Position numbers and translations under genes: made by a program
Shown: positions 45,530 through 54,104 of the stretch, piece after piece
Position numbering within the stretch: the first letter of the stretch is position 1
Layout: each line of letters begins with the position of its first letter
From: Chitinophaga vietnamensis
GTDB taxonomy: Bacteria > Bacteroidota > Bacteroidia > Chitinophagales > Chitinophagaceae
NCBI RefSeq assembly: GCF_902167635.1
Contig: NZ_CABHMS010000011.1
Location: forward strand, 153,252 to 217,251
Length of the DNA: 64,000 nucleotides
Reading direction: 5' to 3'
Notes under the pieces: model-generated
Told to the model about the DNA's origin: nothing
The model's input: the letters and a program-made list of their open reading frames with translations, nothing else
Database searches by the model: none

Positions 45530-45907
45530 TCATTTGATCAGGCCTTTGTCTTTATAGAAGGCAAAACCAGCGGCCAGCATGGCATTGATATCTTCCAGCA
45601 GGCCATTGTTCAGCGTTTTAATATGAAAACAGGATTTGCCTTTCAGGCACTTTTTCAAGGCAGGTGATACTGCTTTAAATTCTTCAGGATGTGTGTATAC
45701 CGGGAAGAAATACAGGCCGGTGTAGCCTTTACGGGCGCCGAGTCCGGCAAAGAACAGCTCGGGGTATGAGCGCCCCTGCAAGGTCACTTCATGCATGGCA
45801 TACAGGTCGTAACGGCCCATCCCTTCTACTTTCGGGTTCAGTGGCGGCACGTACTGTTGCAATACATCATAGAGGCGTTGGTAGATCGCTTTTAAATCTT
45901 CAGGCAT
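45530..45907 (-). CDS. DUF1801-domain protein
   Basis: 125-aa cytosolic protein of the DUF1801/YdhG family. Typical features are the N-terminal helix, YELYAMHEVTL-like (YDLYAMHEVTLQGRSYPELFF in parts), YTGLYFFPVYTHPEEF and a C-terminal LKKCLKGKSCFHIKTLNNGL. Biochemical function unknown. It lies three bases after the DUF6134-like gene and is co-oriented. Confidence 0.85.
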   Translation of the reverse strand: MPEDLKAIYQRLYDVLQQYVPPLNPKVEGMGRYDLYAMHEVTLQGRSYPELFFAGLGARKGYTGLYFFPVYTHPEEFKAVSPALKKCLKGKSCFHIKTLNNGLLEDINAMLAAGFAFYKDKGLIK

Positions 45908-45910
45908 AGA

Positions 45911-46510
45911 TCAGCTGCTTTTAACGATAACGGCTTTGCCAAAGGTATGGTTCACTTCCACTTGTACCAATGTGCCATTCTCATATTTGTAAACATTCTT
46001 TTTCCCTTCAGGTAATTGCAGTTCATATTCTCCATTGCCCAGGTATTTCAGTGGCAGGAATTTCCCGAGTGTTTCGGAAAAGATGCGCGTCACTTGTTTG
46101 GGTTCGGAGAAATAAAGATCGGCTACACAGTGTTGTATTTCCGCATCATTAAGTACAGACCTTTCCCCGTTCAGTACTACCGTATAATCCTTGCCGTCTT
46201 TGCGGGTGGTGGTCCGTTTGTCTTCTCCGTTCTTGTTGGCAATACGGGTGGCAGTGGCCATCATGAGCACATTATTGGTGTACTCGTTGGAGATATCACT
46301 GTTGATCTTCGATAGCATCATCTGGATACGTGTACGAATGATGATACTCTTGGCATGGCCGCTAACTTTGCGTTGCGCTTCAATCGTGCCTACTGCATGG
46401 TTGGCCACGCGTACTTCAAAGGTATTGGTATTGGTCTGGGCCAGTACAGGCAAGTATATTACAGCTGCCGTCATTACGCTCAACAATACACGAAAAAGGC
46501 TCCTCTTCAT
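45911..46510 (-). CDS. Exported DUF6134-like protein
   Basis: 199-aa protein with a signal peptide (LLSVMTAAVIYLPVLAQ). The body is beta-rich (TFEVRVANHAVGTIEAQRKV, YTVVLNGERSVL, YELQLPEGKKNVYKYENGTL) and is consistent with the periplasmic DUF6134 family. No enzymatic motif seen. Assigned from overall pattern only. Confidence 0.7.
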   Translation of the reverse strand: MKRSLFRVLLSVMTAAVIYLPVLAQTNTNTFEVRVANHAVGTIEAQRKVSGHAKSIIIRTRIQMMLSKINSDISNEYTNNVLMMATATRIANKNGEDKRTTTRKDGKDYTVVLNGERSVLNDAEIQHCVADLYFSEPKQVTRIFSETLGKFLPLKYLGNGEYELQLPEGKKNVYKYENGTLVQVEVNHTFGKAVIVKSS

Positions 46511-46583
46511 AATAGCTTACTTAAACAGATAATATTAGAACGCCGGGGACTTAGCTGTAATTATCCCCGTATAGGGAAAATAC

Positions 46584-46615
46584 AAAAAATCCTGCCATAC
46601 TTGACAGGATTTTTT
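46584..46615. terminator. Terminator between the 2-oxoacid oxidoreductase and the DUF6134-like gene
   Basis: AAAAAATCCTG/CAGGATTTTTT arms with a 10-base loop, read on the minus strand just after the oxidoreductase gene and followed by T residues. Confidence 0.8.
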
Positions 46616-46647
46616 GTGAATAAACTATTATGTTCTGTACAAACAGA

Positions 46648-48498
46648 TTATGCGAGCATTTCTTTGATCTTGGTTACCAGTTCGCCTTTCGTAATGGGCA
46701 CACCCATGATCTTGTTATATCCATGTGCATCGATGAGATACTGATCACGGATGATTTTGATGAGTTGTCCATTGTTGATTTCAGGAATGAGGACTTTCTC
46801 GTAGCTGTGTAATATTTCACCAAGATTTTTCGGGAAGGGGCGAAGATGGCGGATGTGCGCATGTGCCACCTGGTGGCCTTCTGCGAGCAGTTCCAGTACT
46901 GCGCTCTTGATAGCGCCGTAAGTAGAACCCCATCCCAACACGAGCACCTTTCCTTTTTCAGGGCCGATCTCGATTTGCTGGGCAGGAATATGTTCCGCGA
47001 TCTTGTCTACTTTCTCCTGGCGTATTTTCACCATGAGCTGGTGGTTTTCAGGATCATAGCTTACGTTACCGGTGATATTCTGTTTCTCCAGGCCGCCGAT
47101 GCGGTGTTCGAGGCCAGGCGTACCAGGCACGGCCCAGGGACGAACCAGGTTTTCATCACGGTGATAAGGCAGGAAGGTTTCTTCTCCTTCTTCCAGTCCT
47201 TTCTTGAATTTCACTGTGATGGCAGGCAGGTCGGCACTCTTCGGGAAACGCCAGGGCTCTGCGCCATTCGCAATGTAACCATCGCTGAGGAAGATCACGG
47301 GCGTCATATGTTGCACCGATATACGGAATGCTTCAAATACGGCATCAAAGCAATCAGCCGGTGTAGATGCGGATATCACTGGCATAGGACATTCGCCATT
47401 ACGGCCATAATAAGCCTGTAAAAGGTCGGATTGTTCCGTTTTGGTAGGTAAGCCTGTAGAAGGACCTCCACGTTGAATATCCACGATCAGCAGCGGAATT
47501 TCCAGCATCACGGCCAGGCCCATGGCCTCGCCTTTCAAGGCCATACCGGGGCCGGATGTGGTGGTAATACCCATATGACCGCCATATGATGCGCCAATTG
47601 CAGAAGTGATACCAGCAATTTCATCTTCCGCCTGGAAAGTACGGATACCGAAATTCTTGAAGCGGCTCAGTTCATGCAGGATATCAGAAGCCGGTGTGAT
47701 GGGATAAGTACCGAGGAAGAGCGGCAGACCAGCTTTCTGCGAAGCGGCCACCAGTCCATATGCCAGGGCAGTGTTACCGGTAATGCTGCGGTAGGTGCCT
47801 GGTTCCATTCTCGCCTTTTCCACGCGGTAGCGGGTGGTGAAGGCTTCTACGGTATCGGCGAAATTATAACCGGCATGCAGTACTTTCAGGTTACTGTCGA
47901 GTATCTCCGGTTTCTTGCCGAATTTTTCGCGGAGGAAGTTTTCGGTGCTGTCCATGTTCCGGTCGTACAACCAGTAGAGGAAGCCCAGCACAAACATATT
48001 TTTTGCGCGGTCTTTCTCTTTCATGCCCATGTTGATATCTTTCAGCGCTTCGCGCGTCATTTTGGTCACATCCATGGTATGCAGCTGGTAATCCACGAGG
48101 GAGCCATCTTCCAGCGGGTTCACGCCATCAGGATAATTGGCGAGGCGGAGATTTTTGGCATCAAAGCCGTCAGTATTGGCGATGATGATACCGCCTTTTT
48201 TAAGTCCTTTCAGGTTGGCTTTCAACGCGGCGGCATTCATGGCCACCAGTACGTCGCAGGCATCGCCTGGCGTAAATATGCGGTTGGAAGAAAAGTGAAG
48301 CTGGAATCCGCTCACACCTGGCAGCGTACCTTGCGGCGCACGGATCTCCGCCGGAAAATCGGGGAAGGTGCTCAGGTCGTTACCGATCAAAGCGGTATTG
48401 TTGGAAAACTGGGTACCGGTTAATTGCATCCCGTCTCCACTATCGCCTGCGAATTTTATCACTACATCCTCCAGCTGTTGAATCGAAGTATTAGGCAT
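46648..48498 (-). CDS. 2-oxoacid:acceptor oxidoreductase, fused gamma-alpha subunit (KorA-type)
   Basis: 616-aa subunit of a 2-oxoacid:ferredoxin oxidoreductase, typically 2-oxoglutarate to succinyl-CoA. The gamma domain is N-terminal (VIKFAGDSGDGMQLTGTQFS), followed by the alpha domain with TYPITPASDILHELSRF (about residue 264), EIAGITSAIGASYGG and TTSGPGMALKGEAMGLAVML. The C-terminus has VLVLGWGSTYGAIKSAV. The TPP-binding beta subunit, usually encoded next to it, is absent here; a different gene follows on this strand. Without it this enzyme cannot act, so the beta subunit must be elsewhere. Confidence 0.93.
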   Translation of the reverse strand: MPNTSIQQLEDVVIKFAGDSGDGMQLTGTQFSNNTALIGNDLSTFPDFPAEIRAPQGTLPGVSGFQLHFSSNRIFTPGDACDVLVAMNAAALKANLKGLKKGGIIIANTDGFDAKNLRLANYPDGVNPLEDGSLVDYQLHTMDVTKMTREALKDINMGMKEKDRAKNMFVLGFLYWLYDRNMDSTENFLREKFGKKPEILDSNLKVLHAGYNFADTVEAFTTRYRVEKARMEPGTYRSITGNTALAYGLVAASQKAGLPLFLGTYPITPASDILHELSRFKNFGIRTFQAEDEIAGITSAIGASYGGHMGITTTSGPGMALKGEAMGLAVMLEIPLLIVDIQRGGPSTGLPTKTEQSDLLQAYYGRNGECPMPVISASTPADCFDAVFEAFRISVQHMTPVIFLSDGYIANGAEPWRFPKSADLPAITVKFKKGLEEGEETFLPYHRDENLVRPWAVPGTPGLEHRIGGLEKQNITGNVSYDPENHQLMVKIRQEKVDKIAEHIPAQQIEIGPEKGKVLVLGWGSTYGAIKSAVLELLAEGHQVAHAHIRHLRPFPKNLGEILHSYEKVLIPEINNGQLIKIIRDQYLIDAHGYNKIMGVPITKGELVTKIKEMLA

Positions 48499-48781
48499 TT
48501 ATGATCTTTTTAAGGTATTCAAAGTTCAGGGTGTAAATTTAGGCAATCAGCAGCTAGGAACGCCATATCTGCTGTAGATTGATCCTGAATTGTATGCAAA
48601 AGTACACAAACCCGGTAGACTATCCTCCGCGAAACGCGCCGCCGCCATTACTTCTTGTTATGGCTGATAACTGGAAGTTATCTCTCCTGAAATGCTAATT
48701 TTTCTGCAAAATACCTGGGAGAAGCCGCGTTTACCAAGGGGAAATCGTACATTTAGACCTGTAAAATTTAAACTATATTTT
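48499..48781. other. Divergent intergenic region
   Basis: 283 bases between the oxidoreductase and the BI-1 gene. A possible BI-1 -7 element (TACATTTA, 48748-48755) is seen 26 bases before its start. Nothing else recognisable. Confidence 0.4.
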
Positions 48782-49531
48782 ATGGCATTATTTGAATCGA
48801 ACAATCCCGTACTGAATCAGCGTGTTTTAGACAATGCAGTTCCTGTACAGGGTGAGGCCATGACTATCCGCGGTACTGTTAACAAATTATCTTTTCTTTT
48901 TGCTTTGTTGCTGGCGGCGGCGGTATATAGCTGGGGCCTCATCGGCAAAGGTGAAACCGGCCAGGCTGGCATGCTCGCAATGGGAGGCGCACTCGTGGGC
49001 TTCATTCTCGCAATGATCATGATCTTTAAAAAACCCTGGTCTGCATATCTGGCTCCAGCCTACGCATTGGCGGAAGGCTTGTTCCTTGGCGCTATTACTG
49101 CTTTATTCAACGCAAAATGGCAAGGCATCGCTTTCCAGGCGGTAGGTCTTACCATCGGCACTTTCCTCGCAATGCTGGTATTGTACCGCTTCCGTGTGAT
49201 CCGCGCTACCGAGCGTTTCAGGTCGATCATCTTCACCGCTATGCTGGGTATCCTCATCTTCTACCTGGCCATCTGGATATTGGGTATGTTTCATGTAAGC
49301 ATGCCTGCACTGGCGCCCGGCTCTCCCCTGGCAATCGGTATCTCCCTGTTCATTGTAGCGATCGCGGCACTGCGCCTGATCATCGACTTCGATAACATCG
49401 AAACCGGTGCGGCACAAGGCGCTCCAAAATATTTTGAGTGGTATGCTTCTTTCTCCCTGCTCGTAACATTGATCTGGCTGTATCTCGAAATACTGAAGCT
49501 GCTGGCTCAACTCAACAGTAGAAAATCATAA
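48782..49531 (+). CDS. Bax inhibitor-1/YccA-family membrane protein
   Basis: 249-aa inner-membrane protein with seven helices (FLFALLLAAAVYSWGLIG, MLAMGGALVGFILAMIMIF, AYALAEGLFLGAITALF, AVGLTIGTFLAMLVLY, IIFTAMLGILIFYLAIWIL, PLAIGISLFIVAIAALRLI, ASFSLLVTLIWLYLEILKLL). TMBIM/YetJ members can act as pH-sensitive Ca2+ leak channels; YccA modulates FtsH. Start MALFESNNPVLNQRV is typical for Bacteroidota copies; the 30-codon extension upstream lacks such character. Confidence 0.93.
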   Translation: MALFESNNPVLNQRVLDNAVPVQGEAMTIRGTVNKLSFLFALLLAAAVYSWGLIGKGETGQAGMLAMGGALVGFILAMIMIFKKPWSAYLAPAYALAEGLFLGAITALFNAKWQGIAFQAVGLTIGTFLAMLVLYRFRVIRATERFRSIIFTAMLGILIFYLAIWILGMFHVSMPALAPGSPLAIGISLFIVAIAALRLIIDFDNIETGAAQGAPKYFEWYASFSLLVTLIWLYLEILKLLAQLNSRKS

Positions 49532-49560
49532 GTAAGTTATTACCTTGCTCCGAAATAAAG

Positions 49561-49590
49561 CGCTCCCGGTGATCACCGGGAGCGTTTTTT
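49561..49590 (+). terminator. Rho-independent terminator of the BI-1 gene
   Basis: 24-base perfect palindrome starting CGCTCCCGGTGA, followed by six T residues. Confidence 0.92.
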
Positions 49591-49761
49591 GTTTTGTTAA
49601 TATCTTCCAAAAGATTTGTTAAATGGCCTTGCTCATCAATTTTATGGCACCGTAATTGCAAAATTGGCGTTTAAACAGGAAGTTCTTTTACACCACATGA
49701 TAAGCACGCTAACAGCTATTACTTACCATTTTCAATTGTTGAACCATTAAAAGCGAATGCT

Positions 49762-50082
49762 ATGAAAAAGACAAAAGTAACCTTGTTAGCGTTGACAGTT
49801 GCAGCGTTTGGCGCGTTTGCGTTTAAAGGGCCGGACGGCGGAACCATCACAGGTAAAGTAACACCTGCCGACGGCGCCACAGAAGCCTGGGCCGTTACCG
49901 GTTCAGACACTTTGAAAACTCCGGTTAACGACGGAGCTTTCAAGTTCACCCACGCAAAAGCAGGAACATATACCGTGATCATTGGAGCCAAATCGCCATT
50001 CAAGCCTGCCACGCTTACGGATGTAAAGGTGGAAGACAATAAGTCTACCGACCTGGGAGAAATAAAATTACTACAACAATAA
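49762..50082 (+). CDS. Small exported protein with carboxypeptidase-regulatory-like domain
   Basis: 106-aa protein with signal peptide (VTLLALTVAAFGAFA) and one small beta-sandwich: GGTITGKVTPADGATEAWAV, GAFKFTHAKAGTYTVIIGA and TDVKVEDNKSTDLGEIKL. Similar domains occur at the start of TonB-dependent receptors; as a free exported domain its role is unknown. A 179-base gap with its own terminator follows. Confidence 0.8.
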   Translation: MKKTKVTLLALTVAAFGAFAFKGPDGGTITGKVTPADGATEAWAVTGSDTLKTPVNDGAFKFTHAKAGTYTVIIGAKSPFKPATLTDVKVEDNKSTDLGEIKLLQQ

Positions 50083-50120
50083 CCAAGAGCAATAGTTGGT
50101 TTTCATAGGGGTTAATCAAA

Positions 50121-50160
50121 AGCCGGTGCCGTACGTCTGTACGGCCGGCTTATTTTTTTT
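50121..50160 (+). terminator. Terminator after the small exported protein
   Basis: AGCCGG-TG-CCGTAC / GTACGGCCGGCT stem (two-base bulge) with GTCT loop, then TTATTTTTTTT. Confidence 0.85.
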
Positions 50161-50261
50161 AAGGCCCTTTCCTCGTCTAATTCTTCACTGCCCGTAGGGG
50201 TAAAGTTTTTCACGGCCGTCATAATATCATCAGAAAGCGAATAACCGTTCAACTTTTTCTT

Positions 50262-51008
50262 ATGCGAAAACAGGTTATTGTTACCTACACCAGCCTGAGC
50301 GTAGGTTGGTTGTTGCTGATGATCGCCATCTTCAGCTTTATTCTTTCCGGATGTACCAAAGAACAGATCAATGGTTCCGGCAACGTAATCACAGAAAAGC
50401 GCAGTACTTCTTCTTTCACAGATGTGGAGATAGGAGGTTCATTTGAGATCCATCTTTTGCAGGACAGCAGCAGCGTGATAGAGATCCGTGCGGAAGATAA
50501 TGTGATACCTGCCATCGAAACCTATATCCGTCAGAACACCTTGTACGTGCGGGTGGAGAGCCATGCGCGCGTGCACAACACGAAACCGATGCAGCTCTTT
50601 GTGCACAGCCCGTTGTTTCAGCGGGTATCGCTTGCGGGTTCGGGCAGTGTGCAGAACAGCGATACACTACGCAGCTCTCTATTTGATTATGAAGTGAATG
50701 GCAATGGCGATGCCAACCTGCTGCTGGCGGTATCAGATATAAAAGCTACTGTAAACGGTTCAGGGAATATCCAGCTGAAAGGCAAGGCTACAGCGCTGGT
50801 GAGTGATATTAACGGGAGTGGCAGCATCCGTGGGTTGGGCCTGAATGTGCAGCACGCGGGTATTACGATCCGGGGTTCGGGAGATCATTCTATTCAGGTG
50901 GTACGGGAGCTGGAGGCCAGTATTTACGGCAGCGGCAGTGTGAGTTACCTGGGCACGCCTTCGGTGCATGCGAAGATCTATGGTTCAGGAAAAGTCATTA
51001 AGCTATAG
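50262..51008 (+). CDS. GIN-domain (DUF2807) lipoprotein
   Basis: 248-aa lipoprotein: transmembrane-like signal with lipobox (FILSGC, Cys about 31), then a right-handed beta-helix-like GIN domain with GSG repeats (GNGDANLLLA, VNGSGNIQLKG, INGSGSIRGLG, IYGSGSVSYLG, IYGSGKVIKL). These putative auto-transporter adhesin head proteins are widespread in Bacteroidota; anti-sigma or adhesion roles are proposed but unproven. Single-gene unit with its own terminator. Confidence 0.9.
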   Translation: MRKQVIVTYTSLSVGWLLLMIAIFSFILSGCTKEQINGSGNVITEKRSTSSFTDVEIGGSFEIHLLQDSSSVIEIRAEDNVIPAIETYIRQNTLYVRVESHARVHNTKPMQLFVHSPLFQRVSLAGSGSVQNSDTLRSSLFDYEVNGNGDANLLLAVSDIKATVNGSGNIQLKGKATALVSDINGSGSIRGLGLNVQHAGITIRGSGDHSIQVVRELEASIYGSGSVSYLGTPSVHAKIYGSGKVIKL

Positions 51009-51064
51009 TTAGCACTCCAAACTTCGTATAGCCTACATTGTTATACTGCGCACTTGTCAACAAT

Positions 51065-51098
51065 AAAAAAGTCCCTCTGCACATGCAGGGGGACTTTT
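51065..51098. terminator. Bidirectional terminator
   Basis: AAAAGTCCCTCTGCA/TGCAGGGGGACTTTT with one wobble pair and a CA loop, flanked by A- and T-rich runs; lies between convergent genes. Confidence 0.88.
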
Positions 51099-51127
51099 AC
51101 TTTTTTATTTTCAGGAGATGCTTTTTA

Positions 51128-52438
51128 TCAAGCGCCGCCCAGTTTGCATTTTTGCAGTACTTCCCATGATTTGCCGTTGTGGCGGAGGAAGTAAAGGTTA
51201 TTCACTTTGAAGGAAGCCTTGTACTCTTTGTTTTCGTATTCGGGCCATGCCTTGTTGAACTGTTCGTCTTCCAGGTCTTTGAAGGCCACGGTAACGTGAG
51301 GAGTGAATCCGGTGCGGGCGAGCATGGTGCTGAATCCAAATTCCTTGCGCAGGAAGTTGATCAGCTGACGGTGCATAGCCGACATGGTTTCGCTTTTTTC
51401 CACGTTGATGAAGAGGACGCGGTTCTGTTTATTCGGGAATGTGCCAAAGCCGTTGAGCGATACTTCGAAAGGCGCCTGTGTTTTGGCGAATTCGGTGAGT
51501 TCGTCGCAGAAGGCTTTTTCCAGCGCCGGATCAGCGGTGAATGGCACTTGCAGGGTAATATGGGGCAGTACTTTCAGTGCGTACACAGGGCCATATTGTT
51601 CTGCAAATTCCTGTTTGATTTTAATGATCTCCTTACCCACTTCTGCTGTAGGCAGCAGTGCGATAAAGTAGATTTTATTATCTGGTTTTGGCTCGAAGCG
51701 TTTGCCGCCCATGTTAGGACGTCTTTGGCCGCCGCCACGGTTATAGCCGCCGCCGCCGCCACCGCGATTGTAGCCGCCACCACCGCCACCGCGGTTGTAG
51801 CCTCCACCGCCGCCGCCACGGTCGTAACCACCGCCGCCGCCACGATTGTAGCCGCCACCACCGCCACCGCGGTCATAGCCACCACCACCGCCACCGCGAT
51901 TGTAGCCACCGCCGCCACCGCCACGGTCATAGCCACCGCCACCACCGCCGCGATTGTAGCCGCCGCCACCGCCTTCGCGGTTATAGCCACCACCGCGATC
52001 ATAGCCGCCACCGCCGCCTTCGCGGTTATAGCCGCCACCGCCACGATCGTAGCCGCCACCGCCTTCACGGTTATAGCCGCCGCCACGGTCGTAGCCTCCG
52101 CCACCACCGCGATCGTAACCACCGCCGCCACCGCGGTTGTAGCCACCACCGCCACGGTCGTAGCCTCCGCCGCCATTGCCACGGTCATAGTTGCTGTTAG
52201 AGTTGTAACCGCCGCCACGTTCGTAGCCTCCACCGCCTTCGCGGTTGTAGTTGTCACGGTTGTAATCACGCGGGCGATAGCCGCCTTCACGGTCTCCGCT
52301 GTTGTAGTCGGGTTTTCCACCTTCCCGCTCACTGTTTAAGTTGGGTTTGAAGTCGCCCCTCTCCTTATTGGGATCATTCTCTTTGTTGGTATCAGAAGAG
52401 TAGGGCCTGCGGGGGCGTTCGTTTCTCTCAAAATTCAT
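51128..52438 (-). CDS. 2H phosphoesterase (2'-5' RNA ligase-like) with RGG-like Gly-rich N-terminal arm
   Basis: 436-aa protein in two parts. Residues about 45-245 are low-complexity: roughly twenty Gly-rich units centred on YDRG or YNRG, with a few YNREGG variants, resembling eukaryotic RGG/RG boxes that bind RNA and drive condensation. From about residue 250 a 2H phosphoesterase follows (IYFIALLPTAEVGKEI), with both catalytic motifs present: HITL near 289 and HVTV near 377. Stand-alone bacterial 2H enzymes of this type (about 180 aa) act as 2'-5' RNA ligase/cyclic phosphodiesterases. The Arg-rich arm should bind nucleic acid. No signal peptide, so cytosolic. Start context is ordinary. Confidence 0.88.
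   Translation of the reverse strand: MNFERNERPRRPYSSDTNKENDPNKERGDFKPNLNSEREGGKPDYNSGDREGGYRPRDYNRDNYNREGGGGYERGGGYNSNSNYDRGNGGGGYDRGGGGYNRGGGGGYDRGGGGGYDRGGGYNREGGGGYDRGGGGYNREGGGGGYDRGGGYNREGGGGGYNRGGGGGGYDRGGGGGGYNRGGGGGGYDRGGGGGGYNRGGGGGYDRGGGGGGYNRGGGGGGYNRGGGGGGYNRGGGQRRPNMGGKRFEPKPDNKIYFIALLPTAEVGKEIIKIKQEFAEQYGPVYALKVLPHITLQVPFTADPALEKAFCDELTEFAKTQAPFEVSLNGFGTFPNKQNRVLFINVEKSETMSAMHRQLINFLRKEFGFSTMLARTGFTPHVTVAFKDLEDEQFNKAWPEYENKEYKASFKVNNLYFLRHNGKSWEVLQKCKLGGA
51715..52260. repeat. Tandem coding repeats of about 21-24 bases (Gly-rich arm)
   Basis: In-frame reiterations encoding (G)3-6-Y-(D/N)-R-G. The later units are 24 bases (8 residues), the earlier shorter and interrupted by REG. 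Ideal substrate for slippage and recombination; unit number is likely to vary between strains. Long open frames on the other strand and frames here are by-products of the repeat. Confidence 0.85.
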
Positions 52439-52447
52439 CGTACTTAA

Positions 52448-53716
52448 TTAAGCGTTTGAAGCAATATTTGCTATGATTTCATAAAAATGAAATACGTCCT
52501 GATAAGAGTTATACATGGGCGCCGGGGAAACCCTGATAACTCCGGGCTCTCTCCAGTCAACGATAATGCCGGCATCCGTCATTCGCTGATGTATCTCTTT
52601 ACCTTTGTCCCGAAACAACAAAGATAGTTGAGCGCCACGTTCATTACAATTTTTAGGTGTAATAATTTCAAAATTTATGCCTTTGATCTGATGCAAGAGG
52701 AACTCCAGGTAGTTCGTCATTCCGATGCTTTTGTTACGTAAAGCGCCGATACCGGCCGCTTCAAATAATTCGAGGGAGGCTTTCAGGCTTACCATGTTAA
52801 ACACCTGAGCGGTGCTTTGTTGCCAGCCCTCTGCTTCTTTCTTAGGCACAAAACCTTTTTCCATTTTAAAACGTGCACTCTCTTCGTTGCCCCACCAGCC
52901 ACCCAGGCGGAGAAATCCGCGGTTGCTGGAATATTTTTCATGCACAAATGCGCCTCCTACTGCGCCGGGACCGCCATTCAGGTACTTATATGAGCACCAA
53001 ACGGCAAAATCTACTTCCCAATTGTGCAACTGCACCGGAATATTTCCTGCTACATGTGCCAGATCGAAACCGGCGTAAGCGCCTGCTGCGTGGGCAGCAG
53101 CTGTTATAGCTGGTATATCAAAAAACTGTCCGGTGTAATAATTGATTCCGCCGAATAAAACTAATGCTAAACTATCACTTTCCTTATTAATTATCTCTAA
53201 AATATCTTCCAATCTTATCAAATGTTCGCCGGGTCGGGGAGAAACCTCTATTATGGCGCTTTCGGGATCAAAACCATGAAATTTCACCTGGGTCTCCACT
53301 GCGTATTGGTCACTGGGAAAGGCTCCTGCCTCCATCAAGACCTTAAACCTTTGTTGAGTAGGCCGGTAAAAACTCAGCATCATCAAATGAAGGTTCACGG
53401 TCAGTGTATTCATCACCGTTAGTTCTTCCTTACTGGCCCCGAGAACGGATGTCAGGGGTTTGCTGCAATATTGCTGATAATACAACCAGGGATTTTTTGC
53501 CGCCCAGTAGCCTTCTACGGCACACTGCTGCCAGTCGTTCAATTCCTGCTCTATAGCAGCTTTTACGTTCTTTGGTTGTAACCCCAGCGAATTACCGCAA
53601 AGATAAATTGCATCCTTCCCCTTACGCTGTGGAAAATAGAACTGGCTCCTGAATTTGTTTAACGGATCCTTTTGGTCCTGCTCTTTAGCATGCGCTAACG
53701 ACGCTACGTACTCCAT
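52448..53716 (-). CDS. kynU: Kynureninase
   Basis: PLP enzyme of tryptophan degradation, cleaving kynurenine (or 3-hydroxykynurenine) to anthranilate (or 3-hydroxyanthranilate) plus alanine. Hallmarks: YLCGNSLGLQPK, HGFDPESAIIEVSPRPGE, GFDLAHVAGNIPVQLHNW (in parts), WCSYKYLNGGPGAVGG with the PLP-Lys in SYKYL, and GGWWGN. 422 aa, close to the usual length. Other kyn genes are absent from the window. It lies nine bases before the Gly-rich 2H gene on the same strand. Confidence 0.95.
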   Translation of the reverse strand: MEYVASLAHAKEQDQKDPLNKFRSQFYFPQRKGKDAIYLCGNSLGLQPKNVKAAIEQELNDWQQCAVEGYWAAKNPWLYYQQYCSKPLTSVLGASKEELTVMNTLTVNLHLMMLSFYRPTQQRFKVLMEAGAFPSDQYAVETQVKFHGFDPESAIIEVSPRPGEHLIRLEDILEIINKESDSLALVLFGGINYYTGQFFDIPAITAAAHAAGAYAGFDLAHVAGNIPVQLHNWEVDFAVWCSYKYLNGGPGAVGGAFVHEKYSSNRGFLRLGGWWGNEESARFKMEKGFVPKKEAEGWQQSTAQVFNMVSLKASLELFEAAGIGALRNKSIGMTNYLEFLLHQIKGINFEIITPKNCNERGAQLSLLFRDKGKEIHQRMTDAGIIVDWREPGVIRVSPAPMYNSYQDVFHFYEIIANIASNA

Positions 53717-54104
53717 GGTCTTCCAATCTTTTTACCCTGATTTCTTTTAATGGCGGCTCTCTCCTGTTCCGTTAAATGCGCTGTGCCTTAAACTATTTCT
53801 CATAAAATAAACAGATAAACATGCATAACTGTTTAATCAGACTGTTTTCTTTTTCTTATCTTATCTATTCCCTGTATAATGGCATATATGGCTAAAGGCT
53901 GTATATGGCTAGTAACGTGAAAAACTATCTGAATGGGTCAAAAGTAATAAAAGGCTGTCGAATTGCCGACACTTCTAAATGTTAAAATTTGTTAATGAGA
54001 TTAAAATTACAGCTTTCTAACCGCAATTTAATAAAAAAAACCGTTCCGAAGAATCGGAACGGTGACTGTTAACCTACAACTGTTACACTGTATAAAAAAG
54101 TAGA
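53717..54104. other. Intergenic region
   Basis: 388 bases, AT-rich, with no ORF of note. Contains the kynU upstream region and, at its right end, the terminator of the RND operon. Nothing else recognised. Confidence 0.5.
54031..54063 (-). terminator. Rho-independent terminator of the RND efflux operon
   Basis: ACCGTTCCGA/TCGGAACGGT stem with AGAA loop. On the minus strand it is followed by a T-rich run (TTTTTTTTATT), 42 bases after the pump stop codon. Confidence 0.9.

Noticed and set aside
51715-52260. Possible CRISPR-like array
   Set aside because: Repeats are directly adjacent, in frame, and encode YDRG/YNRG units; there are no unique spacers.
51179-52339. 386-codon and 252-codon open frames across the Gly-rich repeat
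   Set aside because: Reiterated codons keep all frames open; the products are Ala/Val/Thr homopolymer-like, while the opposite frame has the 2H enzyme.
53717-54030. Hidden small gene or RNA between kynU and the RND operon
   Set aside because: No ORF with good codon use and no stable structure other than the terminator was seen; a small RNA cannot be excluded.
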